64,000 bases of DNA. Source: Amia ocellicauda. Its lineage: Eukaryota > Chordata > Actinopteri > Amiiformes > Amiidae. The notes below the pieces were generated by a model. That model did not search any database and was not told the origin of the DNA. It saw nothing but the letters and a program-made list of their open reading frames with translations. Shown piece by piece: positions 48,504-62,950 of this stretch. Location of the stretch: contig NC_089853.1 of the NCBI RefSeq assembly GCF_036373705.1, forward strand, positions 4,946,905 through 5,010,904, in the 5' to 3' direction. Position numbers and translations under genes: made by a program. The stretch's first letter is position 1. Each line of letters starts with the position of its first letter.

Positions 48504-51134
48504 GGCACAGAAACTCTCTAAAGGAAAAAGAGTTGCTTTCATCAAGATGAGGGTACATGTGCTGAGCTTTCTGGGGAGCTGATACCCTTCAAGGCATATC
48601 AGTCTACAGCCGGCCTTCCTTCTTTATCCTTCCTCAACACCAAGTTTACAATCAAATTGACTTATCAGTGATCCAGCGCTGCCGAGGGAAGGTCACCTTC
48701 AGTAGAAATCCATACTTGAAACGCACAAAACAAGCTCAACACTGACAAAGAACCCACACGTCAAATGCAAATCGCCAGACACATCGAGCTGAACGCTGTA
48801 TCCTTGCATAAGCTGTACGCATTAACAGATATCACATTTCTGATGGGAATTTTTCTTCTCCTGTGTTGCCATTACTGCCCTGTCACCCCCCTGCCCTCTT
48901 TGGATCAGAACAAAACAAATAATTGCATATTGAGCTGCTTTTCTTATCTGTGTGTCAATGTATGGAGTCGTTCACCTCCAGCCCAAGGTATGGTGACTCC
49001 AAGTCAATGCTATTCAATGATCGGAGCTCAGATAAATAGGTTTTGGTGCATTTGTTAATTAAGAAACGTGCCCAGCTAGCCTCGGGCAATTATGGCCATG
49101 GTGGAGGGCAGCTCCACAGACCCTACCTTTGTTTTCTTGACAGGCTATTAATTTGTATATGATTATAGCTGAGTGTTCAATATTTTTCGCTCAAAACTCA
49201 ATGGTAGACATGCCAGCAAAAGTTAAGTAATACAAATCTCCTCAAGCATGTGGTATGAGAAAAATCACTCACAATTCCCACCCCGCGCTTTTTGCTGTAA
49301 CTTAAATCCCCCCCCCGATATAATTTCTAATTGAAAATATTTCCTGACTCGTGTGTGTTGTGTGCAGACTTTGTTGTCAGTTATGGTCTGTAAATGTTAG
49401 TTATGGTGGCCTGTTTTGGTCTGCAGTGTAATTGCTGTATAGCGTGGATATAAAAGCGTTCGGCTTTTTAACACGACAAAGGCTGGTTCAGGGACAAAAC
49501 CAAGACCTCATGTTCTTGTGGTTTGTTATTATTTAAAACATGGAAGACCATTCCGAACACTTAAACGATTAAGAGGGTTTAAAACGATGCAGCTCTATGT
49601 GTCACGGCTCATCGAAAGGATAGGATTGTGGTCATTCTGGTCATTATTAAAAAAATATACTGAGGAACAAAGTTTGAATATTCTATTTTTTTTCCCCCTC
49701 AAGCACTTAGGACAACGAGAGTCTCTATAATCAACAGTCACTGAGTCACTCCTTTCAACAGCACAAACGGCATCTTTTGAGCAGTCTTTCCAATGTATTA
49801 ACCATGTTCTCGGCTCCTTCCACAGCTACGAAGTCCCGACAGACACGGGATTACCACACAGCAACCGAGATGAAGGGTGACCGTGTACTGTCCGGGTGAG
49901 GATGGAGGGATCTGTATGAACTGACTGGGAATCAGGCGTCAGGGAGGGGGATTGACAAGCTGTAAGAGTAGAGTGGTAGACAGTGCCATGAGAAAGGTTA
50001 AACAGCCAAGCAATTAGTGGAGCCCTCCTGGGCACTAAACCTCAGGCTTTCAAGTTGCCATTTTCTTTAATTCCACTTCCTCTATTAGACGTGCCCTCTG
50101 CTCACTCGGCCAGGCAGCACTAACACTGTCACCAGGGAATACTTCTACAGTTCACTCCGGCAACTGCGTCCACTGGAGAGGCCCACCTGCACGGCACCGT
50201 CTCTTGCAAGACTTCCTGTGAGTGGGTTCCTCTTTCCAAGAACCGCACAAGCCCCTAATTCATCTCCAGTCTGTATCTGATGCAAGACAGGATTTACATC
50301 CCTTCTGCTTTACTTGGATTGTGTTTAATTGAAGGATGGGATTGACTGATTTTTAAATACGAGCCGTAAGAAAATGAATAGTTATAAGTGATTGTGAAAT
50401 CATCCAGTTATCATTCACAACACCGCTACTCTGATGAATTACAGGCATACAAAACAATGTCCCTTTCAACCTCCATAGGCTTGAAATGCCGTGGGAGTTG
50501 TCTTGGTATCATGATTGAACTTCTCTCCCCTTGACAGTAAGGTCAAGAGTTGTATTAAACCAGTCGCCTAAAACCACGGCTATGAAATGAGGCTGCGGTA
50601 ATAAAGCAGACATAAAGCGGGTGGATCACCGTGCCGTTGTCCACTCCAGTAATACTTACCGCTGAGATGCTCCAATCAACAGTCCACTACCATGTGATCA
50701 GTAACAGAAGCTCGCTGCAGTCATAATGGGCTTCGTCTTGATTTTACACTCTTAAATCCCACACAAATAATGCAGATGAAGGTGCCCTAAGCAATTTGTT
50801 TTTAATTTCACAGCAGTGTGTTTGATCCTGTATATCTTTATTATTCTGAGGTGAAATTACAATGCTGTGTGAATACGTAAACACATGAAGAGCCTATCAG
50901 CCTCCAAAATCCAATAAATGGCGCTGATAGGCAATTTGCCTTGATTTGCAATGCTCTCTGAGCTGCAGCTTATCAGGAAAAACACAACCTAGAGTGGGAA
51001 ACAAACACCTAAATAAGTGAATAACGTCCTGGACCCTCTGCTGCCGACCAGCAGAAAGCATCACACAGATTGTGAGTAAGTGTCTATAATTCCAGCGTGA
51101 TTACACAAGAAGTGACAGATTGTTTCCTCTTGAC
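48500..51134. other. Gene-free stretch
   Basis: Unique-looking AT-rich DNA without recognised coding exons. Short C runs occur near 49308-49316. Confidence 0.45.
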
Positions 51135-51466
51135 ATGGGGACTTGATCCAAGTCTTCAAAATCATGAATTGACCACATCAAACCAGAGGAGCTTTTCCAG
51201 ATCAGCAGGGACACACGCACCCGGGGACACAAATGGAAATTGGGATTCAAGGCATTCAGGACAGAAAACAGGAGACATTTCTTCACACAGAGAGGCGTCA
51301 CAATCTGAACAAACTCCCCAGCGATGCGGCTGAAGAGACAATTTGGGAACATTCAAAAACAGACTGGATAGGATCCTTGATCACTTAGTTATTAATGGAC
51401 ACCAGACGAGCACGATGGGGCGAATGGCCTCCTCTTGATTGGACACTTTCTTATGTTTCTTATGAC
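51135..51466 (+). mobile_element. 5'-truncated LINE copy
   Basis: Begins TGGGGACTTGATCCAAGTCT and ends with the shared 3' tail (CTTTCTTATGTTTCTTATG). A short deletion removes part of the AAAGGCATCGACCAC segment near 51167. Confidence 0.85.
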
Positions 51467-54400
51467 ATCAGTTGAAGGTAAAGTTTAAGGCATGTTCCAC
51501 AAGCATTTACATAATTTGCCTGAAACAACAAAGATACTCTGTGAGCCGGCACGGATTATAAAATGGCCCCTGGAATGTAATTAACCATATTACGATAAAC
51601 TGAAAACAACAGAACAACAGACACCAAGAGAAGGGTACGAGAGAGACACTTTCCGTTCACATCTGGATACGACACCAAATGTCTTTTCTGGGTCTCTTTT
51701 GACAGACTTATTTGAAGGTAAAGTCTTTATATCCAAGCAAAGTAGAGCTGGTTCCGTGATCTTTAAAAGGCTCAGACAAAGACCTGTAACTACATGCTGC
51801 CTATAGAACAACACAAACAAATATAGATTGAAATCCCCCCAACCAGCATCATAACATCGCTCTTCTGTTTGTGTCTCCAGCGATAGAACAAAGTGTACAA
51901 TTGTGTGTGCGTGGAGGAGTCACCCAAAAAACCTCCTTTGAGAAACTCATCTGTGCACATGGGCAAGCGTAAAGAAGCGTACCATGGAACAGGGTCAGTT
52001 TGCTGCTTTGCCAAATAGTTGTGCCACCAGTGCCTTGTTTGGTCAAACTCCAAGACCATTTTGGAGCCCTGTTAGAAAAGCACTTTCACATAATTAGGAA
52101 TCCATCAGCTCATTTGCTTCCAGGGAGGAAATAAAAACTGTGCATTATATTAGATTACCTAAATGTGTTTTTAGATTTTCCAAAAGTGCCAGAGCTCTTT
52201 GGGTCCTAGTTTAATGAACACACACGATTCCCCCGTGACCCTGTGTGTTCACTCCAATCTGTGACCCGAGCTTCTCAGAAACACAATTTAGACCCATGAC
52301 TGGAAAAGGTAAGATCGGATGCAAGACAATTTGCCTTTTTTCTCGGTGAGGAGTGATAATGACAGACTAACGGTGGTCTGGAAACTTTTATCATCATTCC
52401 AGATGCCATTGTTTTGTTGTTGTTTTTTTTTAGTGCTGACAAGGCACGGAAGCAGTTTGTGCTCAGGCTAAATTTCACTCAAATATTTTGCCAGTCATAC
52501 ACTGTCCTTGGGTGATTTATGATCGTGGTGCTGCGCCGCATTTCTTCTCAATTTACCAAGTGAAACAGCCTTATCTGTGAGAGCAGGAGGTCAGTCACAT
52601 AAACAAAAGCTTTTTTTTCCTTTTTCATTTCTCCCCCCAAGTCGAACATTAGAAAGCACTTCACACTGCTTTAGAGGGGGAAAAAAGCTAAACATCTTTG
52701 TTGATTTATTTATTACACCCTTCACAGCATAACAGCATAAAAAAGAGAAGGATCAAAAATGCATATTCACGTTAATACATTTCTATCCATAGTCTCCGGG
52801 CAGACGTTGGTGAGAATTTCACAACTGGCCACAGAGGTGTTTCTGACTGCGTTCACTTCACTGTATACTGGAAACAAATATGCATTTCCGCAATTTCAGT
52901 TGCTATGTCTTTTAACGTATTATCCTGCACAGCTAAACGTCTCCGACACTACAAGATCGGCTCTGTCAAAACGCTTCGAACTCTCTGCGATGAAAGGACA
53001 GTTTCACTCCCGTTATTTATGCGTCCACAGGGTTTGAGGCTTATGCAAGTGGATGGTTTGCCTCCAATAATCTTTATTGGGCTGATAAAATCAGTATCAG
53101 AAGAGGGAAAAAAATTGCACCACCATTATACAGCAAGAACCAAATAATAATAATAATAACTAAATAACTATCTTTAAAATCCATAGCAGTATTCTTAAAA
53201 TAAAATAAAAAAAAGCTTGGCAGAAAAGCGTCTCCTTGCAACAGATTGAGTACTGGCCTAAAAAATTTGTCTGCTGCTTCTGGCGATGGGCAGAGGGTAT
53301 AAACGGACACCGCAGTACCTGGCTATTTTAATAAAACCCACAGCTTCGCACGATGCTGTCCTGCGCTGGATTTATGCGCTGCTACTCACCGTCTAACAGA
53401 GCCGTGATTAAAAATTCTAATCCACGGGCACGCTTTCAAATATCTTTTATTAAAGCACTGGCTGGTCCACCAATCACTTGGCCATTGCTGCGGAGCACAG
53501 AATGGCTAAACGTTTATCTCCAGCAAAGTCATTTAAAATTATGAATACATACATGAGGGCTGCGAGCCGTATTTTACCTTACAAACAATGATGTATCATC
53601 GGGGATGGATTTGTTCTTTACAGACTGTGGAAGAGGACTGACATCAGCATATGCTGCCAGATTAATCGAGCCCCTGAGGGTGGATGGTAACTCTAATTGG
53701 TAGACGTTCCTGTTTGAGATTTTGGATTCACCATTTTAATACAGTCTATTTAAGTCGGTGTTCAGCAGTTCTGAGCATCCTCGATTTGAAAAGCTCGTCC
53801 CCGCTCAACCGTGGTATAATTACAGTCAATGTGATCATTAAAGTGTAACAGTTTAAGCTTACGAAACCTTTATATGACAATTTAGTACTAAAAGCATTAA
53901 AGTATTAATATAAGGCAGTCAAAATGAGTTTATTTATATGTTTATTTACGGATTTAAAGTAAGATTTGTCCTCCCCCGCAGTTTGTTTGTTGGCTCTGGT
54001 TTAAACACATTCATTCAGTGATATTTTTGTACTTTCAAAGAACATGGATGAAGCAGATTTATTCTCCCCTCTTTTGGTAGTAAATCATTTTCTTAATTTT
54101 CCGATGACACCGCCTGACAACCATTCATTGTGAGGCAAGCTGTGGGCGTTTTGGTGGAAAAGCTTTCAATTTTACGCCTCCGGTGATCGGATTCAATATT
54201 GTCAGTCTTATCTGATAGAGTATCAATTTAAATCCAAATGAAGGATTTGTTGAAATATTGACTTCCTGCTGAAGCTGCTATACTTTAAAAACCTCCTCTA
54301 GAGATCGTCATTTGTGGAAACTGCCTTCAGATGTTTTGGAGAGGGCTTGTGATATTGTGTGTGTTTTTCTGCATGATATGAAAAGCAGCAGAAAGAATGC

Positions 54401-57400
54401 AGTATTTTAAAGGCTGTATACACAGAGGTCATTGATTTCCCCTTGTGCCGGGTCACTGTGACTTACCTGTGACACAAATAGCTCATTTCCCCTGCTCAAA
54501 TAAACATGCTATCGATCTCCAAAGATAAGACCTTGAGCGAGCGGCAGAAAGCACCACGAGAAGAGATAAAAAACGAAAAGAAAACAGCCTGTGCGTTACA
54601 TTAAGCACGACAGCTCTTTAGTCTTAAAGGTGGGTAAGTCAATTATCTTCACCGAATGGACTTACTTTGAGGAGAAGAAAGAGGAGAAAGACGAATGCTG
54701 ACATCTCTTCTCTGAAAACAAAACACCGGCGTGGAACGATCTTGGATTTTATTAGATTAGATTAGTCTGTAATCAATGTAAGGGAAACCTGTTTGAAACA
54801 GCGCCCCCCCCCATCCATTGGACTGTTTAAAATGATCTTACCTAGTTACAAATACAATAATCAGAAAAGGAGATTTTACTGATTAAAAATAATCAACGTT
54901 AGACTTTCCCTATTAGCAACGGCTCTGATAAGCTCTGATAACTCTTTCCTCATCAGAACCCTTTCAAGTCCTGCCACACAGTAGGTGACCGCTCGAACGG
55001 GAACAGTTGATAATGAGACATTTTCTTGTTGTCTCCACGAGATCTGATTAAACGGAAAGAAAGAAAGGGTGGTGTAACATTTCTAAATGCCAGCGAAGGG
55101 GAAGTAAAGGAATTCATTACGCCGGTGGTACTTTCGGAAATCTGCGTGATCCCAACGCTTCGGTCCTTTATTGATTGAATTGTATTACACAGCTGTTAAT
55201 ATATTCCGAGTTTAATGGTTTAATCAAAAAATCTAATCCATCTATATAGCATATTCTGTTGCCAACAGCAAGAAATAAAACAGTTTGCTGAGGGATTTTT
55301 CTTTGGTACTGTGTCCATGTGCAAGGAACTCAAATTCGGAGTATCCAATTAACCAATTATCACCAGACCTTTAAAACAAGAGCTCTTTCTTATGTTATTG
55401 TAAAATAATACATCAAGTGATCTTAGATGACAACGCTGGTGAGAACTGTCATATTTCTGTTTCTGTATTGCTTATTGTTGACATTTATTTTAACTTTTTT
55501 TCTTTCCAGTATAACCTGATTCACCACACAAACATTACTAACTTAGCATTTTCTATTCATCTAAACCCAGATCTGAAACGGAGATCATAGCCACGAAGTC
55601 CGGTCGGTCACAAGCCTAATCCCGGACGCATCACCACCCTAATCTTCAAATCACTAAAAGCTCTTTCTTCTTTATCTTCCTTTCAGGTTTTTGTTGCCCT
55701 TTCAACTGCAAAAGGAAAAGAAGGAGGCTAATCTACTCTGTGTCCTTTCTTGGACTTCGCAAATCCGGGTCGATCTTCAAAATCTCACCACCCCCCAAAA
55801 ACTTCCCACGAACAGTTTAGTGGAATAAGTTCAGTTGTCCGACAATACAGTCTTGTGTGTATTACACCCACATGAACAAAACCACCAGGGAGGTGTTATT
55901 ACTTACAAAACAAACACATTTTGAGTTCCTCACTAAAAATCATGGTGGAGTAAATAAAGAGATTTTATTAGAGTATCTTCTCTGAGAAGTGAAGTGACCA
56001 AACAAAACAAAAACACACAGAACAAAAGCACACCTTGTATCCTTATCTAACTATGGTGTGAAATGATTACAGGGCCTTTTTGTAAATCAAAGGTGTTCAG
56101 ACACATATCTCCTCATCAGCCATGAGTCACGCGTGTTACTTTCTCCTCTCGGTGGGAACAGCAGCTCGGCACAAGGTCTCTTCTAATGCGGTTTAAACAA
56201 GGTCACTGTCGAGTAAAGCGCAGTAATGAGCGAGTTACTATTCTCCACACAACCAGAAAATGGGTTAACTGATTTAAATTGGGGCCCCTTTTCAAGTCAC
56301 TGGCAGATGGCACAGCCGATTCGAAAACAAGACGGAGGGAGAAATCACACCGTTCCCCGAGCTTTGCGTTGTTTGTTTCATGTACTATCGTTTGTACTTC
56401 TGTACAGGATTAGATCCACTTCACAGTAATGTATAGCTATGTCTCCTAAAGCTTTTAAGGAATGTGAAGGATGTTTGGAAAATCAACAAGGGCAAGATAA
56501 ATAAATAAATCCATCACACTGTGAAATGATAACTGTGTACCCTTTCCAATCTTTCATTAATTAATTCCATCTAAAATATCTTTCACCTGGCTGTGTTCTC
56601 TGCCCATCCGGGAAACTCGAACCCTAACCCTACTCCATCTGTCATTTATGCCTTAAGGTGAGTGACTGGATTTGGTTGGGCTGCTTTATCGTAAAAAATA
56701 AATAAATCAAACAAACACATAAACAACACCTGTCTGTCATAAAATAATCAATTTGAAAATGCTGATAAAATTATAAATATAACAGATTTCATAGACGTCC
56801 ACAGCCAAGACTCAGAACCGCGAGGGGGTCACATGATTAAACCTCCCAGACTGTATTCCCAGAGTTGGCACCCTAAGGTGGATCGCAAGCCAGACTTCAT
56901 GTCAGTGCATCTCTGGGCGTCTCCGTCTCTCTCTGTCCTGCTTTCACATTTGAGCCCCGACCGTCTCCCATCGTGGTCCTGACTGACCTTGCTTTGAAAA
57001 CAAGGCCATTCCTGGAGTTTACATGGGTTTACAAAGGGCGTTTCAGCTGAAGCAAAGAATAGCACGAGCAAACGTCTCGTATGGGACAACAGCTTGGGTA
57101 ATTGTCCTGAAGCAGTGTTTCTGTTCTCTTTATAATTCACAATCACAATCAGCTCCTAGTTAGCACACTTAACCCTTCACTACCCTACACGCCTGTTCTA
57201 GTTTTGAGTTTGCTACACTACCTATTCTCTGCTGTTCTTTGGGATCTGAGGTAATGCCATTAGAATAGAAAAAACATGAATTAAAAAGTAAATATCGAGG
57301 AGTGGACTTTCTGTGATGTACAAGGGTATAAAAAGTAAAATCATATGAAACGCTTCACAGGTAAAATGCAGTAACATATGCATGTTAAAAATCACGGACC

Positions 57401-57886
57401 CACACTAAAGCAATCAAATCTGTGGCGAGTAAAAAGATACGCCATGTTAGAAACCGCACTCTCGCCTTGTTCACTTTATTAACTGTGATTTTGGGATTGA
57501 GAACAACACAAATTATTGGCTTTTCCAGCAATCTCTTGGACGATGTAATTCACCGTTTATTGGACTTGTAATATCAACCGTAACACAGGCATTATTTTCT
57601 GAGACAGGCCGGTGCTCCGTCTTGTCTGCGGAGTGTATCCCAGAGAGAAAAGAGAAAATCAATTTGTTACAGCCGATGTTATGAAGCTCAACAGCAGAGT
57701 GTCAGTGGAGCTCGGGGACAGAAGCAATTTCTTGGGAGCCACCCATTGCAGGGAGAGCAGTTACTTAAGATTGTACGTCCTCTGACAGTTGGCTTCCCAC
57801 TCACGATGATTATCTTACAGGGCAAGAAAAAGTGCACACTCTTCAGGATTGTTGCTGAAGCACTCATGTCCAACTCCTCGTCATAT
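51467..57886. other. Gene-free, AT-rich stretch
   Basis: 6.4 kb with no recognised exon, repeat copy or MITE. It is rich in TAAT-type and AT-rich motifs. It could contain regulatory DNA or LARGE2 5' introns; the sequence alone does not tell. Confidence 0.45.
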
Positions 57887-58345
57887 AAACATAAGAAAGT
57901 GTCCAATCGAGAGCAGGCCATTCGCCCCATCGTGCTCGTTTGGTGTCCATTAATAACTAAATGATCAAGGATCCTATCCAGTCTGTTTTTGAATGATCCC
58001 AAATTGTCTCTTCAGCCACATCGCTGGGGAGTTTGTTCAGATTGTGATGCCTCTCTGTGTGAAGAAGTGTCTCCTGTTTTCTGTCTTGAATGCCTTGAAG
58101 CCCAATTTCCATTTGTGTCCCCGGGTGCGTGTGTCCCTGCTGATCTGGAAAAGCTCCTCTGGTTTGATGTGGTCGATGCCTTTCATGATTTTGAAGACTT
58201 GAATCCAGTCTCCACGTAGTCTCCTCTGTTCCAGGGTGAAAAGGTTCGGTTCCTCAGTCTCTCAGTAGGACATTCCCTTCAGACCTGGAATAAGTCTGGT
58301 TGCTCTCCTCTGAACTGCCTCTAGAGCAGCGATATCTTTCTTGAA
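57887..58345 (-). mobile_element. Truncated LINE copy
   Basis: Antisense copy: plus-strand ATAAGAAAGTGTCCAATCGA (3' end) through GCAGCGATATCTTTCTTGAA (5' truncation point). The interior is intact compared with the other copies but carries stops. Confidence 0.85.
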
Positions 58346-61300
58346 ACGTTGGTCCTCCGAAGCAGTGACAGACCCCAGTAGGTGTCAGGTGAACTCCTTG
58401 GGGGCTGGGGTTTGCTCTGGTCTTCAAAAGGTTTTAAATGCATTTAAAACTGTTAACCAGAAAAGACTCAAGGCCATACAAAGTGTGCAGTGAAGGAAAC
58501 TAATGAATGTAGCGATATTTGTGAATACAGCCCCCAGGATTACTTGGTCCTGTTTTGTGTTGTTTCTGCATTAGTAAGAGAAACACTATACAAGCCTTCA
58601 ATCCCCAGAACATTTGCTTTTATTTCCATCATTATTAGCACAGCTCAGCGCGGTTTACAGCCAAAGCTCTGCAAGAGACACCATGAACTAAGAAAACAGT
58701 AAGAGGAAAACATGAGGCCCGACTGTGTATAAAATACCATCTGCGACATTAATAACCGTTCAGACCTGATGCCTTAGGTTTAGCCAGCCGTGTGTTCACA
58801 TATAAACGGGAAAAGCTGTTGCCTAATAAAGAAAGAATTGCAATCTTTATCTCGCTCCCTCCGGACTCCAAAGAGTGACGCGCACAGTGCGTATAAAAGG
58901 TTGTCCCACTGTCCACACTGCGCAGGTCTTTGTATACGTACGCTGCTTAGAATTCAAATTGTATCCTGGAATTAAACCTTGGCTTGATCATGTTTCATTC
59001 AATTTACCACGGTGCTCAGATAAGCCCTGCAATATCTATTGTGCTGTAAATTGGTAATGAATCACGCTGTATTTCGAAATTGGATTCGCAGACGTTAAGG
59101 ACTTTATTTGTGTTTTTTTCCCCCAGTAATACATGCAAAGTGCCGAGGAGTTATTTAGCCTTTTCCACAGCTGGGCAGCCCTTGTCAGGTGGGATTTCAT
59201 AACATTAATAACAGTAATCGCTTTCTTTACGGCTAGTGTGAGGGTCTGTGGCCGTAACGCTGACTTGAGCACTCGCCCGTCTGGGATAGCCATTCCCCCG
59301 CTCCCGGGAGAAATTACTTTTTTTTATTTTTGAATTGGCAACAGTTATCAACGATGCGCGCAATCTGAATTAAATCTCACCGAGGACCTATTGCTTCAAT
59401 GCCTCTTGCATAATCTGAATCCACAACATTGCGCCGGCCCCTGTGGCCCCCTGTCAAAGCCCCTGGATGACGGTATAAACGGAAAGCAGCGGTTATTTAG
59501 TTAGATTGAACAATTCAGGGCCTTTTTTTTGGTTCTTTTTCCTCAGGTAACAATTATAACCGCTCTTCTCCGGTATGTAGGTGGAGCTCTCTGAGATTTT
59601 TAAAACGATTTAAAGACTGCAGACCGCACAGCCGTATCTCCTACCAGCTATAAAAGTAAAGGCTTATTATCCTCACCTCCAGTTACATTAATCTCCGATT
59701 TCCACCAAAAAAACCCCACATCCATTACCTGAGCTGGACTTTGCTCCTTGGAAATTTCCACGCAGTCATTATTTAATGACATTTTCCCACGTCTGCTGAA
59801 ATATTTATGCATATTTATACACAAGGTAATACGAGTCAATTCATGTAGTAATCGGTTCCGCTTTAATTATGTTTTGTTAAGCAAGTGTTGTAGAATAATT
59901 GTATTATTTTGATTTCATGCAGTCAATAAACGAGAGAAAACTCACGACCCAAATGCAGACAAGCGCTCCCACTGGGAAAGCCACAGGAAATACGATTCAG
60001 AGACCCCGGCTTTAATTATTAATATCGAATGACTTTCTTAATAGGCCATTATTTTCTACCCCCTTGGCCTTGCCATGATAAATAACAAAAGGAATTTTAA
60101 GTGTCACTTAAACCTCGGCCTGTCCTCTGCACTCGGGCCGGGTCTGCCAACTGAATCTCAATCCCGGCCTTTATGCATTCTCCTTAACCTGAGACACTCA
60201 CGTCTCCGCAGGAATAAATGACTCATTTAGATCAATACAGTAGACTTATCCTGCATATTTATTTACTGCGGTCGGGAATGCGCAGGCCGGGCCACAGGAT
60301 CATTTCACAGGCCTTTGTGAGACCGAGGCCTCCGATTTCTACTGAACTAATTACATTATAATTATCGTATAACCTAAATACCAGTACGTACGCCGCTGAT
60401 GTTTGCAAGACAAAAGAGAAAGAAAACATGGAACGGTGTAATAAAAGCAATCAAAACCTAATTAGAAAGCCAGCAAAGTATGCCTAATTAATAAAATTGG
60501 TATTCACGCAGCCACTCGATATGAACAAAAACAGGCCAAAGCAGAGGGTGCGATATGAAAAAAACGCAAACCCACAAACAGCGGATTAGAGAAGCGTATT
60601 GTCCACGTTTGAAATGGATTGAAGGGGAGCAATTTAGATGACAAATTCCTGGCTGCCTTTATATATACAGTATAAAACACATAATTACTGGTGTTTCACA
60701 ATCTTACTATCTTCGTCTAAATGCAGTGGTGTTGATTGTTTTTCTATAAGGAGAATTAAAACCGTGAGCAGCAGTATTAAAACGTACCTTTTAGGGAATA
60801 CCTCTCTTTGATCAATTAACGGCTCATTAAAAAGACATTAAAAAAAACCTTAAAAGTAAATTTGAGGCCTAATAATGTATAGATTATTCTGGACAACAGA
60901 AACCCTTGTCGTCATCAGAGATGCTCAGTTCAATCTTCGATCAGTTCCTTGCGTCTCAAGGACACTCGGATGTTGGATTATGACCGAAAAAATTGTGGCC
61001 GTGGACCAGATTCTTCTTTCCCGGGTCCAACGGGCTTGTGGGGAGGTCACGTCATGGTTACAAACTCTCACATCAAGGGATTGAAAACAAATCAGTAGAT
61101 GGAAAACTAATACAAACACAGAATTAGTCCTGGATTTTAAACCATGACTGGGGCTTTAGAATAATTTATTTACAATATCTCCCATAGAAGGATGTCACAA
61201 CTCTCCCTATTCCACAAGCAGTGTGTGACATCATCATCACCCCCATAATATAATAGACACACAGAAAGATAGATTAAAACAGACGTAGCCTAATTCAATT

Positions 61301-62124
61301 GACCACTGTAGGAGCGTATTGAAAGCCACATGGATAAACACACAACCTAGTAGCAACCTTGCAGAAACTTCCAAAGCACTTTCAAACGCGCAGGAACACG
61401 CGAGGCACACACAACCTGTTGGAACAGGAGGATCTTGGCACGTCTGCTCTCCATGGCACAGAAGTAAAGGAATCACACAAATCGGGACGTCTGCACTGCA
61501 TTCCAGCGGCACGTCCGAAAGAAACCTGTCTGAGCGGCACCGGCGACAGCTTTCCCGCAGATAAGGAACCCGCGCGCTCACCCTCTTTACCCCCAGTTAT
61601 ACCGCAGAATGAACATCAAAACGAGACAAGCTTGCCTTCAAATCCACACCTGGAAGTCTCTCTGCCTGCACCTGAAACGCAGAGGTGACGCCGTTTCCAC
61701 AGAGTGAAAACAGATCCACAAAGCCTCCCTTCACAGACTCCCAGCGAGAGGAGACTTTACCCGGCGACCTTTGACCTGCCATACCTGTGTGTTTCCTGTG
61801 CGTAGCGGCCGCCCCTCTCCCCTGCCCTGCTCACTTCAAATAGCGCTGCCCTCCCTCAGATTAGCAGAGAGCGAGAGAGAGAAAAAAACTGCCAAATCAG
61901 CACTCTTCTCCTTTAATCTCTTTCCTTGTGTCTTCTTTTAAAAGAAAGAGAAATCCTAAGCCTTGCTTCTGTAGAATAACGTGTAGTTCCGTAACCTTTA
62001 GCTTTAAAGGTTCTGCCACTTCATGTTCTGCACTGACTTTGCTCGGCTGACAAGAAACTTCCAACTCCCTCTGTAAACACAATGGCTCGATAAGCACACC
62101 CCTTCGGAGAATCAGATTTCAGGT

Positions 62125-62128
<4 letters not shown>
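58346..62128. other. Gene-free stretch
   Basis: No coding exon recognised. The part from about 59.0 to 60.7 kb is free of recognised repeats and rich in homeodomain-type TAATTA/ATTAAT motifs. Confidence 0.45.

Positions 62129-62176
<48 letters not shown>
62129..62176. repeat. (CT)n microsatellite
   Basis: About 24 CT units with a T-rich lead-in. Confidence 0.95.
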
Positions 62177-62179
<3 letters not shown>

Positions 62180-62342
62180 ACTTCTATTTTCTACTTGGTT
62201 TCTTCAAGCCAAACAGAGGGAGGGGGGTAGGGAGTGTGGAGTCTTGCGAATGATTATCCATCCATGACAAAAGAAAAGAGAGACATTTTCCAAGCAGAAA
62301 GCTGGAATGCTGACTATCTCAGAGACTTCACCGGCCAAGGGG

Positions 62343-62348
62343 GAGAGA

Positions 62349-62396
<48 letters not shown>
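62343..62396. repeat. (GA)n microsatellite
   Basis: About 26 GA units with one GATA interruption near 62361-62364. It is complementary to the CT tract at 62129-62176. Confidence 0.95.
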
Positions 62397-62400
<4 letters not shown>

Positions 62401-62950
62401 AAAAAAAGCTTGTCTTCATTACTGTACAATGTGACCCCACCGGAAATTATTAAAAGTGAAGCACTGTGGCAGAGCAAAATTAATGAAGGTTATCTGGTGA
62501 GGGGGATCAGGTTTCTTACTCCTGAGAAAAAGTGAGAGGAAATAATTGCTAATATGGAATCGTGTGTGTATTTTATCTAATGTCTCTGCTCCAATTAGAC
62601 AGGGGTTCTCATCGTCGTTTCCAACCCTTTCTGCGATGTCTTACAAGAATAATAATGAACGAGCCTAGAAAACCCAAATCGTATCTTCTCACCTGGATTC
62701 AACCTCCGAGATGTCGGAGCTGAAAGAGAGAGTTCTCCATGCCGAACTCGAGGTTTTTACTCCACGGGGAATCATGCAAATGTAAAGTACAACCTAAAAG
62801 AATCTCCAGGTGTAGCTTCTCGCATCTGAAGAATTTATTTCTCTTTGCATGTGAAAGTTAAAAGTATAAAGCAAAGAGTTGAACTACATTTGAAATCCAA
62901 CTGATGCCAGAGTGAGTGACGGTGTGTGTGTGTGAGTGTGGGGGGGGGGG

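Noticed and set aside
56609..56636. Telomere-like CCCTAACCCTA
   Set aside because: Only two units; expected by chance in 64 kb.
62204..62440. Minus-strand frame with a long Ser-Leu repeat
   Set aside because: Simply the translation of the GA/CT microsatellite.
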